This document shows positions 24,458 to 32,509 of a stretch of 42,076 nt of DNA, piece by piece; the stretch's first letter is position 1, and every line of letters starts with the position of its first letter. The DNA is from Sulfuritalea sp. (GTDB lineage Bacteria > Pseudomonadota > Gammaproteobacteria > Burkholderiales > Rhodocyclaceae): assembly GCA_023229545.1 (NCBI GenBank), contig JALNZB010000031.1:1-42076 (forward strand), read 5' to 3'. Position numbers and translations under genes: made by a program. The notes under the pieces are model-generated. The model ran no database searches. It was not told where the DNA came from and saw only the letters and a list, made by a program, of their open reading frames with translations.

Positions 24458-24471
24458 AGTCGGCGCTGGCG
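24458..24471 (+). repeat. Dispersed word, copy between HNH and parD genes
   Basis: AGTCGGCGCTGGCG followed by GCACGGCGACTC; GAGTCG (24457-24462) and CGACTC (24477-24482) form a small hairpin around it. The rest of the 24272-24539 gap has no gene. Confidence 0.55.
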
Positions 24472-24539
24472 GCACGGCGACTCGATGTGTCCAATACGCA
24501 AATCATGCTGACCCCAAATCAGTTTCTGAACCTTATTCA

Positions 24540-25298
24540 TTAGACATCGCTACCCTCCGACTCACGAGCTGCTGCTGCTTGATACTCGGCCAACTTGCGG
24601 CGATAGATGACTGCGCGCTCGGAGGGGTCCTTTGGAGGAATGAATTTGAAGAGGGTATGTTCGTAGTGCGGGTCTAGGCCATTGTGGCATGTGTGACACA
24701 GCGTGATTAGGTTCCGCTCCTCGGTCACTCCTCCCGCCGCCCACGGACGCACATGATGGACGTGAAGTTCGAGATCGCCATAGTCTTTCGGGCTTCTTCC
24801 GCAAATTCGGCATTTGAAGTCGTCGCGTTTGATGATGCTCATTCGAAGCTTAGGTGCTGGCGCCCTTTGCATGGCTGAGTCGGACAACACTTTTGGGTGA
24901 ACGTAACCCCACTCACCCTCGTGGACGGAAACAAATGGCGCAAGCCACTCCGGCACAACCGCCTCAGCCAGTTGCATTTCGACAGCAGCATGCCCCCCAT
25001 AGGCAAAGAACAAAGCGAAATCGCTAGGTGTGCTTACCACCATTCCTGGCTCATCCATTAGTTTCCAGGCGGCAAGCATCCTATCCGGGTAAACGAGGGA
25101 TGCCTGTCTAATCTCACGTCGGGGATTGTCATCTGTATCACCTACCCACCCGGTAAAACAGGTGAACTGAGGTTTGCCGTTATCCCCAAGAAGAATGGTG
25201 AGCGCGTAGTAGTTCTTCGTGTCGTCGGGGACGGCATCTAGGAGTGACTGAACTCGTTCCAGTAGCGACACCATATGCGATGTCTTTAAGTGTGGCAC
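24540..25298 (-). CDS. HNH endonuclease domain protein
   Basis: 252 residues. The HNH nuclease is at about 163-212: CRICG, then LHVHHVRPWAAGG, then EERNLITLCHTCHNGL, with the zinc Cys pairs and catalytic His. The N-terminal 150 residues are an unrecognised alpha/beta domain (YYALTILLGDNGKPQF, FALFFAYGGHAAVEM). No methylase or other restriction gene is adjacent. It sits between toxin-antitoxin genes, so it may be a solitary defence or mobile-element nuclease. The GC content looks lower than in the flanks, hinting at transfer. Confidence 0.85.
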   Translation of the reverse strand: MPHLKTSHMVSLLERVQSLLDAVPDDTKNYYALTILLGDNGKPQFTCFTGWVGDTDDNPRREIRQASLVYPDRMLAAWKLMDEPGMVVSTPSDFALFFAYGGHAAVEMQLAEAVVPEWLAPFVSVHEGEWGYVHPKVLSDSAMQRAPAPKLRMSIIKRDDFKCRICGRSPKDYGDLELHVHHVRPWAAGGVTEERNLITLCHTCHNGLDPHYEHTLFKFIPPKDPSERAVIYRRKLAEYQAAAARESEGSDV

Positions 25299-25478
25299 CT
25301 AATCGACGGGAAGCTTTCCGTCATGACGGAAAGCAAACCATCAAATAGGCGGAAAAGACGATTGGCGTGAATTCCGTAACCCAATAGAAGTCAGCGTCGC
25401 ATTCATTTCTCATAAGAGTCTCCCGACCTCGAACTCCGCATCACTCGCGGCGCAGCGGACCCGTCCCATTCGCCGCAC

Positions 25479-25492
25479 CGCCAGCGCCGACT
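25479..25492 (-). repeat. Dispersed word, copy after higA
   Basis: CGCCAGCGCCGACT followed by TTCATG, 66 bases past the antitoxin stop in the antitoxin direction. The remaining gap 25299-25557 shows nothing else. Confidence 0.55.
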
Positions 25493-25557
25493 TTCATGCG
25501 CGACAAAAAACACCCTGCCAGAAAATTCAATTCGAGCTTGCCCCCCAAGGCACGGCC

Positions 25558-25917
25558 TTATCGCGCAGCGTCCGCTGCAACGGGTTGGGCGCTTCTTCGC
25601 CGCTTGGGCGCGGCGGGAACGAGTTCGATCTTGAGCGTGCAACCAACAGCGGCGGCGTATCTCTTTAGCGACGCCACCGACGGCGCATGCTTTCCAGCCG
25701 CTTCCAGCCGAGAGATGGCGCTCTTCGTGGTGCCCATGCGGACCGCTACCGCCTCCTGAGTGAGGCCGGCGCGGGTACGAGCGGCCAGCATTTCATGGGC
25801 GAGGGCGTACTCGACCTCAAGCGCGTCATACGCTTCGCTAAAGCCCTGGCGCTTCGACGCCTTTTCGAGAAACGCCTTGTGGTCATGGCGCACCGCCTGG
25901 AATTTCAGATCAGCCAT
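25558..25917 (-). CDS. HigA-like XRE-family antitoxin
   Basis: 119 residues. The helix-turn-helix is RAGLTQEAVAVRMGTTKSAI at about 50-69, then RLEAAGKHAPSVASLKRYA. The N-terminal helix (HDHKAFLEKA) and basic tail are typical of antitoxins paired with Gp49-like toxins. It overlaps the toxin stop by 8 bases. It probably represses the operon and neutralises the toxin. Confidence 0.85.
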   Translation of the reverse strand: MADLKFQAVRHDHKAFLEKASKRQGFSEAYDALEVEYALAHEMLAARTRAGLTQEAVAVRMGTTKSAISRLEAAGKHAPSVASLKRYAAAVGCTLKIELVPAAPKRRRSAQPVAADAAR

Positions 25918-26236
25918 TTTGAATCTCCTTCAATCGCTTCCGAGCGAGCTTGACTTCGTGGTCTGGCGTTTGCCGCGACTTCTTGATAAAGGCGTGGAGC
26001 ACTATTACGCGTCGCCCGACGAGGAAGCAGTAGAACGCCCGACCAATACCCGAGCGACCGCGAGGCCGTAACTCAAACAGTCCATCGCCGAAAGCTCGCG
26101 AATACGGCAGCTTCAGATTGGGGCCATTCTCCATGAGCAATTCGACGATTCGCGCGTAATCCGCAAGGACATCGACGGGCCAGGATTCGATCTCGGCCAG
26201 CACTCGCCCATGGAAGTACTCAACAGAAAATGCCAT
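25910..26236 (-). CDS. HigB-like toxin (RelE superfamily, phage Gp49-like/DUF891)
   Basis: 108 residues. It has the family pattern LPYSRAFGDGLFELRPRGRSG, FYCFLVGRRVIVLHAF and a basic tail IKKSRQTP...ARKRLKEI. Such toxins are ribosome-dependent mRNA nucleases. Toxin first, antitoxin second is the HigBA order. Confidence 0.86.
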   Translation of the reverse strand: MAFSVEYFHGRVLAEIESWPVDVLADYARIVELLMENGPNLKLPYSRAFGDGLFELRPRGRSGIGRAFYCFLVGRRVIVLHAFIKKSRQTPDHEVKLARKRLKEIQNG

Positions 26237-26341
26237 AAGTGAAGGTTAGCAATAATGCGAACTTGCGTCAATGCGGGACAAGCCGCCCGAGGTGCCCATC
26301 GTTAATCGTGTGTGGGAACGGAACGGCCCGCGCCGCGAAAT

Positions 26342-26674
26342 TCAGGCGGCGGCGTGTTGCCCTGGCTCAACCGAGAGCTTCATGCCAACGGCCTTTAACA
26401 CCGCCAGAAGAGTTTTCAGCGTTGGATTGCCCTTGGCCGACAAGGTGCGATACAGCGATTCCCTGCTGATGCCGGCTTCGGTCGCCACCGCTCCCAGTCC
26501 ACCGTAAGCTTCCGCCACGGTTCGCAGCGCAAGGAGGCCTGCGGCGCGGTTGTCCGGATCATCCAGCGATTCCATTGCCGCCTTGAGGTATTCGACCGCC
26601 AGTTCACGGTCTGCCCGAAGCTCGGCTACCTCGCGCTCATGATGAGAAACCGCTGCGGCCACTTTTCTGCTCAT
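26342..26674 (-). CDS. Antitoxin of the second HigBA-like module
   Basis: 110 residues from the ATG at 26674, chosen because GGAGG lies just upstream and the ATG overlaps the toxin stop (ATGA). The helix-turn-helix is GLGAVATEAGISRESLYRTL followed by GNPTLKTLLAVLKAVGMKL, as in the addiction-module antidote (HI1420-type) family. It is stable-fold and DNA-binding, and is expected to autorepress. Confidence 0.85.
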   Translation of the reverse strand: MSRKVAAAVSHHEREVAELRADRELAVEYLKAAMESLDDPDNRAAGLLALRTVAEAYGGLGAVATEAGISRESLYRTLSAKGNPTLKTLLAVLKAVGMKLSVEPGQHAAA

Positions 26675-26994
26675 GCTTGCCTCCGTTTCCAATCGGCCCA
26701 GTAATCCTTGGCCGTCTTGATATCCGTCGCCTGTGTCTTCTTCGATCCGCCAAACAACAGAATGACAATCGACTGGCCGTGCCGCCCCAAATAGACCCGA
26801 TACCCGGCGCCGAGATGTTCCCGCAGTTCCAGAACACCATCACCCACCGACTCGCAATCGCCAAAATTCCCGGCTTCAATCCGTTTGAGTCGAATCCGAA
26901 CCTTGGCTTGCGCTTGCTTGTCGCGCAGTGATTGAAGCCACTCGGTGACCGGCTCCCGACCGCTTGCGGTTTGGTATCGGAATACTTCAATCAT
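26671..26994 (-). CDS. RelE/ParE-superfamily toxin of the second HigBA-like module
   Basis: 107 residues. IEVFRYQTASGREPVTEWLQ, GDGVLELREHLGAGYRVYL and IVILLFGGSKKTQATDI are typical of the HigB-2/addiction-module killer family. It is first in a two-gene operon with the antitoxin. A 20-base palindrome lies 8 bases before its start. Confidence 0.87.
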   Translation of the reverse strand: MIEVFRYQTASGREPVTEWLQSLRDKQAQAKVRIRLKRIEAGNFGDCESVGDGVLELREHLGAGYRVYLGRHGQSIVILLFGGSKKTQATDIKTAKDYWADWKRRQA

Positions 26995-27001
26995 GGATGA
27001 A

Positions 27002-27021
27002 GTGTAGCTTACAAGCTACAC
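27002..27021. promoter_or_regulatory. 20-bp palindromic operator of the second toxin-antitoxin module
   Basis: GTGTAGCTT-AC-AAGCTACAC, nine-base arms, ending 8 bases before the toxin ATG. It fits autorepression by the antitoxin. An alternative reading is a leader hairpin that hides the toxin start. Confidence 0.6.
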
Positions 27022-27066
27022 CAGTGCAAGCGCTGCGCACTCCCGGTTAAGCCAAAGGCGCCGTCC

Positions 27067-27080
27067 CGCCAGCGCCGACT
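27067..27080 (-). repeat. Dispersed word, copy at the stop of the TauE-like gene
   Basis: CGCCAGCGCCGACT; in the gene direction it begins 2 bases after the stop codon and is followed by GGACGGCGCC, which can pair with GGCGC of the word. Confidence 0.6.
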
Positions 27081-27082
27081 TT

Positions 27083-27799
27083 TCAGCCGTGGCAGACGAC
27101 GCCCTGCCAGAGATGGCCGCCCAGTGTCGCGGCATTGACCAGGCCCCAGACACCGAAGGCCAGCACGATCAAGCCGGAACCGAGCCGCAGCGCGCGGCCC
27201 TGGATGACGCTGCGGAAGCGCGCCAGCAGCAGCCCGGCGAGCATCAGGTTGGGCAGGGTGCCGAGGCCGAAGGCCAGCAGCGTCGCTGCGCCGCGCATGG
27301 CGCTGCCGCTGAGCAGGGCCATCGCCAGCACGCTATATACCAGCCCGCAGGGCAGCCAGCCCCACAGCATGCCAAGCGGGAATGCCTGGGCGACGCCGCG
27401 CACCGGCAGAAAGCGCCTTGTCGCCGGTTGCACCCGTCGCCACAGCGATTGCCCGGCGCGCTCGACAAAGGCCAGGGTCTGCGTCACGCCGATGAGATAG
27501 AGGCCGAGCGCGACCATCATCAGGTTGGCGGCGAGATACAGGATCATCTGCACCGGCAGCCAGTTGTTGAGCAGCAGCCCGAGGCTACCGAGCCCGCCGA
27601 TCAAGGCGCCGGCAATGACATAGCTGGCGATGCGGCCGAGGTTATAGGCGAGATGGAGCGTCCACGCCGGAGCGGCGCGTACCTCGGCGCCGGGCATTTG
27701 CAGGCTCAGCGCCGAAACGATGCCGCCACACATGCCGGCGCAATGCACGCCGCCGAGCAGACCGATCAGGAAAACCGCCAGAAAGCCGCTGTCAGGCAC
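27083..27799 (-). CDS. TauE/SafE- or DsbD-like membrane protein of the cbb3/copper type
   Basis: 238 residues, GTG start. About six membrane helices. The first holds the signature LLGGVHCAGMCGGIV with two Cys and a His. This family (sulfite exporter TauE/SafE domain, near UreH and DsbD) is regularly found with cbb3 oxidase and hemN genes and is suspected of copper or heme traffic. It starts 9 bases after the hemN stop, so it is co-transcribed with hemN and under the same FNR control. Confidence 0.82.
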   Translation of the reverse strand: MPDSGFLAVFLIGLLGGVHCAGMCGGIVSALSLQMPGAEVRAAPAWTLHLAYNLGRIASYVIAGALIGGLGSLGLLLNNWLPVQMILYLAANLMMVALGLYLIGVTQTLAFVERAGQSLWRRVQPATRRFLPVRGVAQAFPLGMLWGWLPCGLVYSVLAMALLSGSAMRGAATLLAFGLGTLPNLMLAGLLLARFRSVIQGRALRLGSGLIVLAFGVWGLVNAATLGGHLWQGVVCHG

Positions 27800-27808
27800 C
27801 GCGGCTGG

Positions 27809-29197
27809 TCAAATGACCTTGGAATAGCGGACGCGTTCGCGGTCGGTGCGCAGATAGCGGTCGAAGACCATGGCGATGCCGCGCACCAGCAGCCGGCCGC
27901 GCGGCAGGACGCTGATCCACTGCTCGTCGATGGAGAGCAGGCCGCCCTTCTCCATCTCGCGCAGATCGGCCAGTTCGTCGGCGAAATACGACTTGAAGTC
28001 GATCAGGTGGGCGATTTCGATGGACTCGATGGAAAGCTCGAAGTGGCACATCAGCGCCTGGATGATGCTGCGCCGCAAGAGGTCGTCGGCGTTCAGTTCG
28101 ATGCCGCGGAATATCGGCAGCACCCCCTGGTCGAGGCTGTCGTAATACTCATCGAGGGTACGCACGTTCTGGCAGTAGCTGGGGCCGACCTTGCTGATGG
28201 CGGACACGCCGAAGGCCATCAGGTCGGCTTCGGCATGCGTCGAATAACCCTGAAAATTGCGGTGCAGGCGACCCTGGCGCTGCGCCACGGCAAGTTCGTC
28301 GTCCGGCTTGGCGAAGTGGTCCATGCCGATGAAGACATAGCCCGCTTCCGTCAAGCGATGGATCGCCGTTTGCAGGATTTGCAGGCGCGTGTCGGGCGAC
28401 GGCAGATCGGATTCATGGATGCGCCGCTGCGGCTTGGCCAGGCTGGGCAGGTGGGCATAGTTGTAAATCGACAGACGGTCGGGATCAAGCTTGATAACCT
28501 CGTCCAGCGTATGGTTGAAGCTGATGACGTTCTGCTTCGGCAGGCCGTAAATCAGGTCGACCGAGAGACCCTTGAAGCCGAACTCGCGCGCCGAATCAAT
28601 GACCAGTTTGGTTTCGTCAAGGCTCTGCACGCGATTCACCGCGACCTGCACTTCGGGCGAAAAATCCTGCACGCCGACGCTCATGCGGTTGAAACCCAGT
28701 TCGGCGAGCAGCTTCACCGTCTCGCGATCCACCTTGCGCGGATCGACCTCAATCGAGTACTCGCCGCCGGGCAGCAGACGGAAATGCTTGCGGATGATAT
28801 CCATCAGCCGCTGCATCTCGTCGTGCGCGAGGAAGGTCGGCGTGCCGCCGCCAAAGTGCAACTGGACCACGTCGCGAGCGCCGTCCAGGGCCGCTTCCTG
28901 CATGGCGATTTCCTTGCCCAAGTACTTGATGTACTTGGCAGAACGGCCATGATCCTTGGTGATGATCTTGTTGCAGGCGCAGTAGTAGCAGATGGTATTG
29001 CAGAAGGGGATGTGGACGTATAATGATAGCGGTCGTCCTATCCCGCCTACCGTCCTTTGCCCGAGCCAGCGCGTGTAGTCATCAGCGCCAAACGCCTCGA
29101 CGAAGCGATCAGCGGTTGGATAGGAGGTGTATCTCGGGCCGTTTACATCGAAGCGACGAATGACCTGCGGGTCGAAAATTAGTTCTTGATAATCCAT
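27809..29197 (-). CDS. hemN: Oxygen-independent coproporphyrinogen III oxidase
   Basis: 462 residues from the ATG at 29197 (MDYQELIFDPQVIRRF); an in-frame start at 29260 would add an atypical Cys-rich leader. RYTSYPTADRF and the radical-SAM cluster CNTICYYC (CxxxCxxC) with GGGTPTFL identify HemN. It decarboxylates coproporphyrinogen to protoporphyrinogen without oxygen, supplying heme under low oxygen. It is divergent from fnr; the FNR box at 29277 lies 80 bases upstream, suiting activation. Confidence 0.95.
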   Translation of the reverse strand: MDYQELIFDPQVIRRFDVNGPRYTSYPTADRFVEAFGADDYTRWLGQRTVGGIGRPLSLYVHIPFCNTICYYCACNKIITKDHGRSAKYIKYLGKEIAMQEAALDGARDVVQLHFGGGTPTFLAHDEMQRLMDIIRKHFRLLPGGEYSIEVDPRKVDRETVKLLAELGFNRMSVGVQDFSPEVQVAVNRVQSLDETKLVIDSAREFGFKGLSVDLIYGLPKQNVISFNHTLDEVIKLDPDRLSIYNYAHLPSLAKPQRRIHESDLPSPDTRLQILQTAIHRLTEAGYVFIGMDHFAKPDDELAVAQRQGRLHRNFQGYSTHAEADLMAFGVSAISKVGPSYCQNVRTLDEYYDSLDQGVLPIFRGIELNADDLLRRSIIQALMCHFELSIESIEIAHLIDFKSYFADELADLREMEKGGLLSIDEQWISVLPRGRLLVRGIAMVFDRYLRTDRERVRYSKVI

Positions 29198-29276
29198 TGG
29201 CGGAAGGGTTGGGAAGGCAGCAAGAGCGGCACATTTGCACGAGTGCGAAGAATGCCGCAATCACCCGGAAAGCGGG

Positions 29277-29290
29277 TTGACACAGATCAA
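29277..29290. promoter_or_regulatory. FNR box between hemN and fnr
   Basis: TTGACACAGATCAA, one base from the TTGAT-N4-ATCAA consensus. It is 33 bases before the fnr ATG, so it may repress fnr, and far enough from hemN to activate it. Confidence 0.75.
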
Positions 29291-29322
29291 AAGGGTACCC
29301 ATCGCCGGGTAATTCAAGCAGC

Positions 29323-30081
29323 GTGCATGCAAACGTCAAGCAAAACGTAGTTCCACTCATTACCCCAGGGTTCAAGGTCGCCTGTTCGCAGTGCAACCTG
29401 CGCGAGTTGTGTCTGCCGTTCGGCCTTTCCGATAGCGACATGGACCGTCTCGACAACCTGATCGGCTGCGGCCGCAAGTTGAAACGCGGCCAGCATCTAT
29501 ATCGGGCCGGCGCCCCCTTCGAATTCATATACGCCGTCAAGAGCGGGTTTTTCAAGACCGACGTGCTGACCGAAGACGGTCGCGATCAGGTCACCGGTTT
29601 CCAGATGGCCGGCGAGATTCTCGGCATGGACGGCATCAGCACCGAGATTCATACCTGCAACGCGGTGGCGCTGGAAGACAGCGAAGTGTGCCTGATCCCA
29701 TTCACCGAACTGGAAATGCTTTCCAGCGAGATTCGCACCCTGCAACACCACTTGCACAAGGTCATGAGCCGCGAGATCGTGCGCGACCACGGCGTCATGA
29801 TGCTGCTCGGCACGATGCGCGCGGAGGAGCGCCTGGCGGCCTTTCTGCTGAATCTTTCGCAGCGCTTCACCGCGCGCGGCTATTCGCCGACCGAGTTTCA
29901 TCTGCGCATGACGCGCGAGGAGATCGGCTCCTATCTCGGCCTCAAGCTTGAAACCGTAAGCCGCGCCTTCTCGCGCTTTCAAGACGACGGCCTGATTTCC
30001 GTGCAGCAAAAGCACATACGTATCATGGATATTCTCCGGATCAAGGCCCTGCTGGCTCCGCCCGACGGTCGCATCGGCTAG
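29323..30081 (+). CDS. fnr: FNR-type oxygen-sensing regulator
   Basis: 252 residues. Cluster ligands Cys21, Cys24 and Cys30 (CSQCNLRELC) plus Cys112 (HTCNAV) match FNR's 4Fe-4S site. A cAMP-type beta barrel, dimer helix and helix-turn-helix follow (TREEIGSYLGLKLETVSRAF) with the Glu and Ser-Arg that read TTGAT. It is active without oxygen and is the likely regulator of hemN, cco and uspA in this window. Its stop overlaps the convergent SirB2 stop by three bases. Confidence 0.94.
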   Translation: MHANVKQNVVPLITPGFKVACSQCNLRELCLPFGLSDSDMDRLDNLIGCGRKLKRGQHLYRAGAPFEFIYAVKSGFFKTDVLTEDGRDQVTGFQMAGEILGMDGISTEIHTCNAVALEDSEVCLIPFTELEMLSSEIRTLQHHLHKVMSREIVRDHGVMMLLGTMRAEERLAAFLLNLSQRFTARGYSPTEFHLRMTREEIGSYLGLKLETVSRAFSRFQDDGLISVQQKHIRIMDILRIKALLAPPDGRIG

Positions 30082-30476
30082 CTCAGCGCGGCAAGAAAAC
30101 CCATCGGCTGGCGAGTCAACGCCACCGAAACGATCCAGCCGAATACCGCCAGCGCCGCCAACCAGCAGACGATGCGCGTCCGCCGCGTACTACCTGCCCG
30201 CAGCGCCAGGGAACCCAGAATGATGTACACGACCAGGCCCGACACTTTCGCCGTGACCCAGTCGACCACAAACGGAAGCTGGCCCGACATCACCGCCAGA
30301 GACAAGGCCGCAGCCAGCAGGACGGTGTCGTTGAGGTGGGGCAGCACTCCCATCCAGCGCTCCTTCATCAAAGGCGAGGAGCGAATCGCCAGGGCGCCGC
30401 GCAGGAAGAATCCGGTGACGCTCAAGACCACGCTGGCCACATGCACGTATTTGATCAGGATATACGTCGACATCAT
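30078..30476 (-). CDS. SirB2-family membrane protein
   Basis: 132 residues (an ATG one codon later is equally likely). Four membrane helices and the SirB2 pattern YVHVASVVLSVTGFFLRG and LPHLNDTVLLAAALSLA. The function is unknown; some members lie near respiratory genes. It is convergent with fnr and divergent from the second Crp/Fnr gene. Confidence 0.82.
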   Translation of the reverse strand: MMSTYILIKYVHVASVVLSVTGFFLRGALAIRSSPLMKERWMGVLPHLNDTVLLAAALSLAVMSGQLPFVVDWVTAKVSGLVVYIILGSLALRAGSTRRTRIVCWLAALAVFGWIVSVALTRQPMGFLAALS

Positions 30477-30535
30477 GACAGCCGCCGCCCGCGCGATACA
30501 TGGTAAGGTTCAGTCGACGAACCCGGAGTATCCCC

Positions 30536-31237
30536 ATGGCCGAGACCACGCACGAAACCAAGCTCGATATTTCCCAGATACTTTCGCACCTGCCGCTGTT
30601 CCAGCAACTTGCTCCGGCGCAGCTTGCCGCGCTGGAAACGGCGTGTCGCCAGCGCCGACTTTCCAAGGGCGAAATGCTGTTCCAGAAGGGCGACCCGGCG
30701 AAGGGATTTTTCGTCATTGTCTTCGGTCAGATCAAGCTGGCTTTCCCGTCCGCGCAAGGCAACGAAAAAGTCGTGGAAATCCTGGGGCCGAACATGAGCT
30801 TTGCCGAGGCGGTCATGTTCATGGATCGCCCCTATCCGGTGTTTGCCGAGGCCCTTGCCGACAGTCTGCTGCTGCACATCGGCAGCGCCGCCGTGTTCGA
30901 GCTTCTCGAACGCGACCCGACCTTCGCCCGGCGCATGCTGGCGGGACTCTCGATGCGACTGCATTCCCTGGTGCAGGACGTCGAGAGCTATTCCTTGCGC
31001 TCCTCGGCACAGCGCGTGGTCGGCTACCTGTTGCAGCACTGTTCGCAAACCGAATCCGGGGACTCGTTCGACATATTGCTGCCGACCTCGAAACAGGTAA
31101 TCGCCTCGCGCCTGAATCTGACGCCGGAGACGCTCTCGCGAATTTTTCACGATCTTTCGGTCAACGGCCTGATTGGCATCAGCGGCAAAAAAATCACCAT
31201 CAACAATGTAAAGCGGCTGCGCGAATTTGATCTTTGA
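30536..31237 (+). CDS. Crp/Fnr-family regulator, DNR-like (no iron-sulfur cysteines)
   Basis: 233 residues from the ATG at 30536, with CGGAG upstream. It has the cyclic-nucleotide-type barrel (GEMLFQKGDPAKGFFVIV) and helix-turn-helix TSKQVIASRLNLTPETLSR with the FNR-type E-x-x-S-R reader. The N-terminal Cys cluster is absent, as in DNR nitric-oxide sensors that bind heme. The convergent hemerythrin/oxidase-like operon may be its target (inference). The 3' end overlaps that operon's last gene by 38 bases on the other strand. The dispersed 14-base word occurs within the coding sequence at 30647. Confidence 0.88.
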   Translation: MAETTHETKLDISQILSHLPLFQQLAPAQLAALETACRQRRLSKGEMLFQKGDPAKGFFVIVFGQIKLAFPSAQGNEKVVEILGPNMSFAEAVMFMDRPYPVFAEALADSLLLHIGSAAVFELLERDPTFARRMLAGLSMRLHSLVQDVESYSLRSSAQRVVGYLLQHCSQTESGDSFDILLPTSKQVIASRLNLTPETLSRIFHDLSVNGLIGISGKKITINNVKRLREFDL

Positions 31238-32495
31238 AGGTCCGGTAGCGCCTGACCGCCCCCACCAGATTCCAGCCCAGCCAGGCGCATGAGACGGCAA
31301 AGGCCGTGCCGGCCAGCCGCGTCAGCCCAGGTTGCCAAACGGCGGCCAGCAACAGCACGACGGCCAGCACATGCAGGCGCAACTGCCCCGTCATGGCGTC
31401 GGCCGGAATCATCCTGTTCATGTTGGGCATGGCGGACAAGGGTGGGTTCAGCAGTTGCAGATGCAGCCAGTTGAGGAAGGGCATGATCTTGTACATCATG
31501 CCGCTGATGGCCGAAACGAAGACTCCGGCGAAGGCCAGCACGCCCAGCCAGACCGCGAATCGCGGATCGGCGCCCAAATCCGGAAAAAGAAGAAATACCG
31601 CGCCCGAGACGACGAAGGCCAGCATGGACAACATCGCAACGCGAAAGTACAGCGATGTCGCGTCATGGATTTTTCTGCGGCGGGTGTACTGAAGCCACAG
31701 GGTGCTTGCGGCATACGCCGACAGCATCGACAGCAAGCAAAGCGCAATCAGCGGCAACCAGCGGACAGGATCGATAAAAATCTGCGCCGACCAGGCCAGC
31801 AGCATGAGCAGCATCAGCGGCGCGAACCAGCGGGTAAGCCACGGCGGATAGGGCCGCGTCAACTGGAACATCGGCACGACCTGGTAGGACACGCCCGCCA
31901 GCAGCATCAGCCCCCAGCCGCCGAGGCCCCACGCCAGATGAACGTCGGTCAGTTCGAGTATGGGCACCGAGAACCCGCGCGCCAAAGCCTCCGCCAGCAG
32001 CGAGCCGAGCAGCACGGTGATGGCCAGTCCGCCAATCGCCAGGCGCAGCGCCCACAAGGACATGCTGGTCGCCGGTGTCCGCCACAGCGCCAGTGCAACC
32101 ACCACCACGAAGCCACCCAGCGCCAGCAAGAACAATGGAACCGCAACCGTAAACATTCCCGGACGGCTGAACAACAATCCGCCGACAAGCAACAGCGTTG
32201 CCAACAGGAGCAAGGGTTGCACGATATTGGCGACCAGCTTCGGGCGCCAGACATTGGCGCCCACCGCCACGGGTATGAATTGCAACAGCGCCCCGCACAT
32301 GGCCTGGAGCATGAAGCCGACAGCGATCAGGTGGGTCAGCGCCAATGCCTCCGGCGTCCAGCGCGACGCCAGGGCATCGCCGCCCGACCATGCCAACAGA
32401 ATCCCGGCCATCACGCCGAACCACGGCGCCACCAGAAAAAATCGGTAAGGCACCGATATGGGCGGCGCTTGATCGAAGGAGAGATGGGGATGCAT
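31200..32495 (-). CDS. Twelve-helix membrane protein, NnrS-like/heme-copper-oxidase subunit I-like
   Basis: 431 residues with about twelve hydrophobic helices. Conserved-looking His lie in helix 2 (LALTHLIAVGFM), helix 6 (LTDVHLAWGLGGWG) and near helix 10 (FLNWLHLQLL), with repeated Q-x-x-P turns (LLQFIPVAVG, YQVVPMFQLT, YKIMPFLNWL). This resembles oxidase subunit I and NnrS proteins but lacks the full catalytic His set, so it may bind heme without being an oxidase. It is last in an operon after hemerythrin and DUF2249, 14 bases behind DUF2249. Confidence 0.72.
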   Translation of the reverse strand: MHPHLSFDQAPPISVPYRFFLVAPWFGVMAGILLAWSGGDALASRWTPEALALTHLIAVGFMLQAMCGALLQFIPVAVGANVWRPKLVANIVQPLLLLATLLLVGGLLFSRPGMFTVAVPLFLLALGGFVVVVALALWRTPATSMSLWALRLAIGGLAITVLLGSLLAEALARGFSVPILELTDVHLAWGLGGWGLMLLAGVSYQVVPMFQLTRPYPPWLTRWFAPLMLLMLLAWSAQIFIDPVRWLPLIALCLLSMLSAYAASTLWLQYTRRRKIHDATSLYFRVAMLSMLAFVVSGAVFLLFPDLGADPRFAVWLGVLAFAGVFVSAISGMMYKIMPFLNWLHLQLLNPPLSAMPNMNRMIPADAMTGQLRLHVLAVVLLLAAVWQPGLTRLAGTAFAVSCAWLGWNLVGAVRRYRTFKDQIRAAALHC

Positions 32496-32509
32496 CCAAT
32501 CGGCGGCGG

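Noticed and set aside
24540..25298. HNH gene as a restriction enzyme
   Set aside because: No methylase or specificity gene is next to it, and the HNH domain alone does not show restriction.
27089..29023. 644-codon open frame on the plus strand opposite the TauE-like gene and hemN
   Set aside because: The real genes are on the minus strand (HemN motifs); the plus frame shows no domain and is Gln/Ala/Asp-rich as expected for a shadow.
30451..30464. TTGATCAGGATATA as an FNR box for the DNR-like gene
   Set aside because: Only one half-site matches; it lies inside the SirB2 coding start and 78 bases from the ATG.
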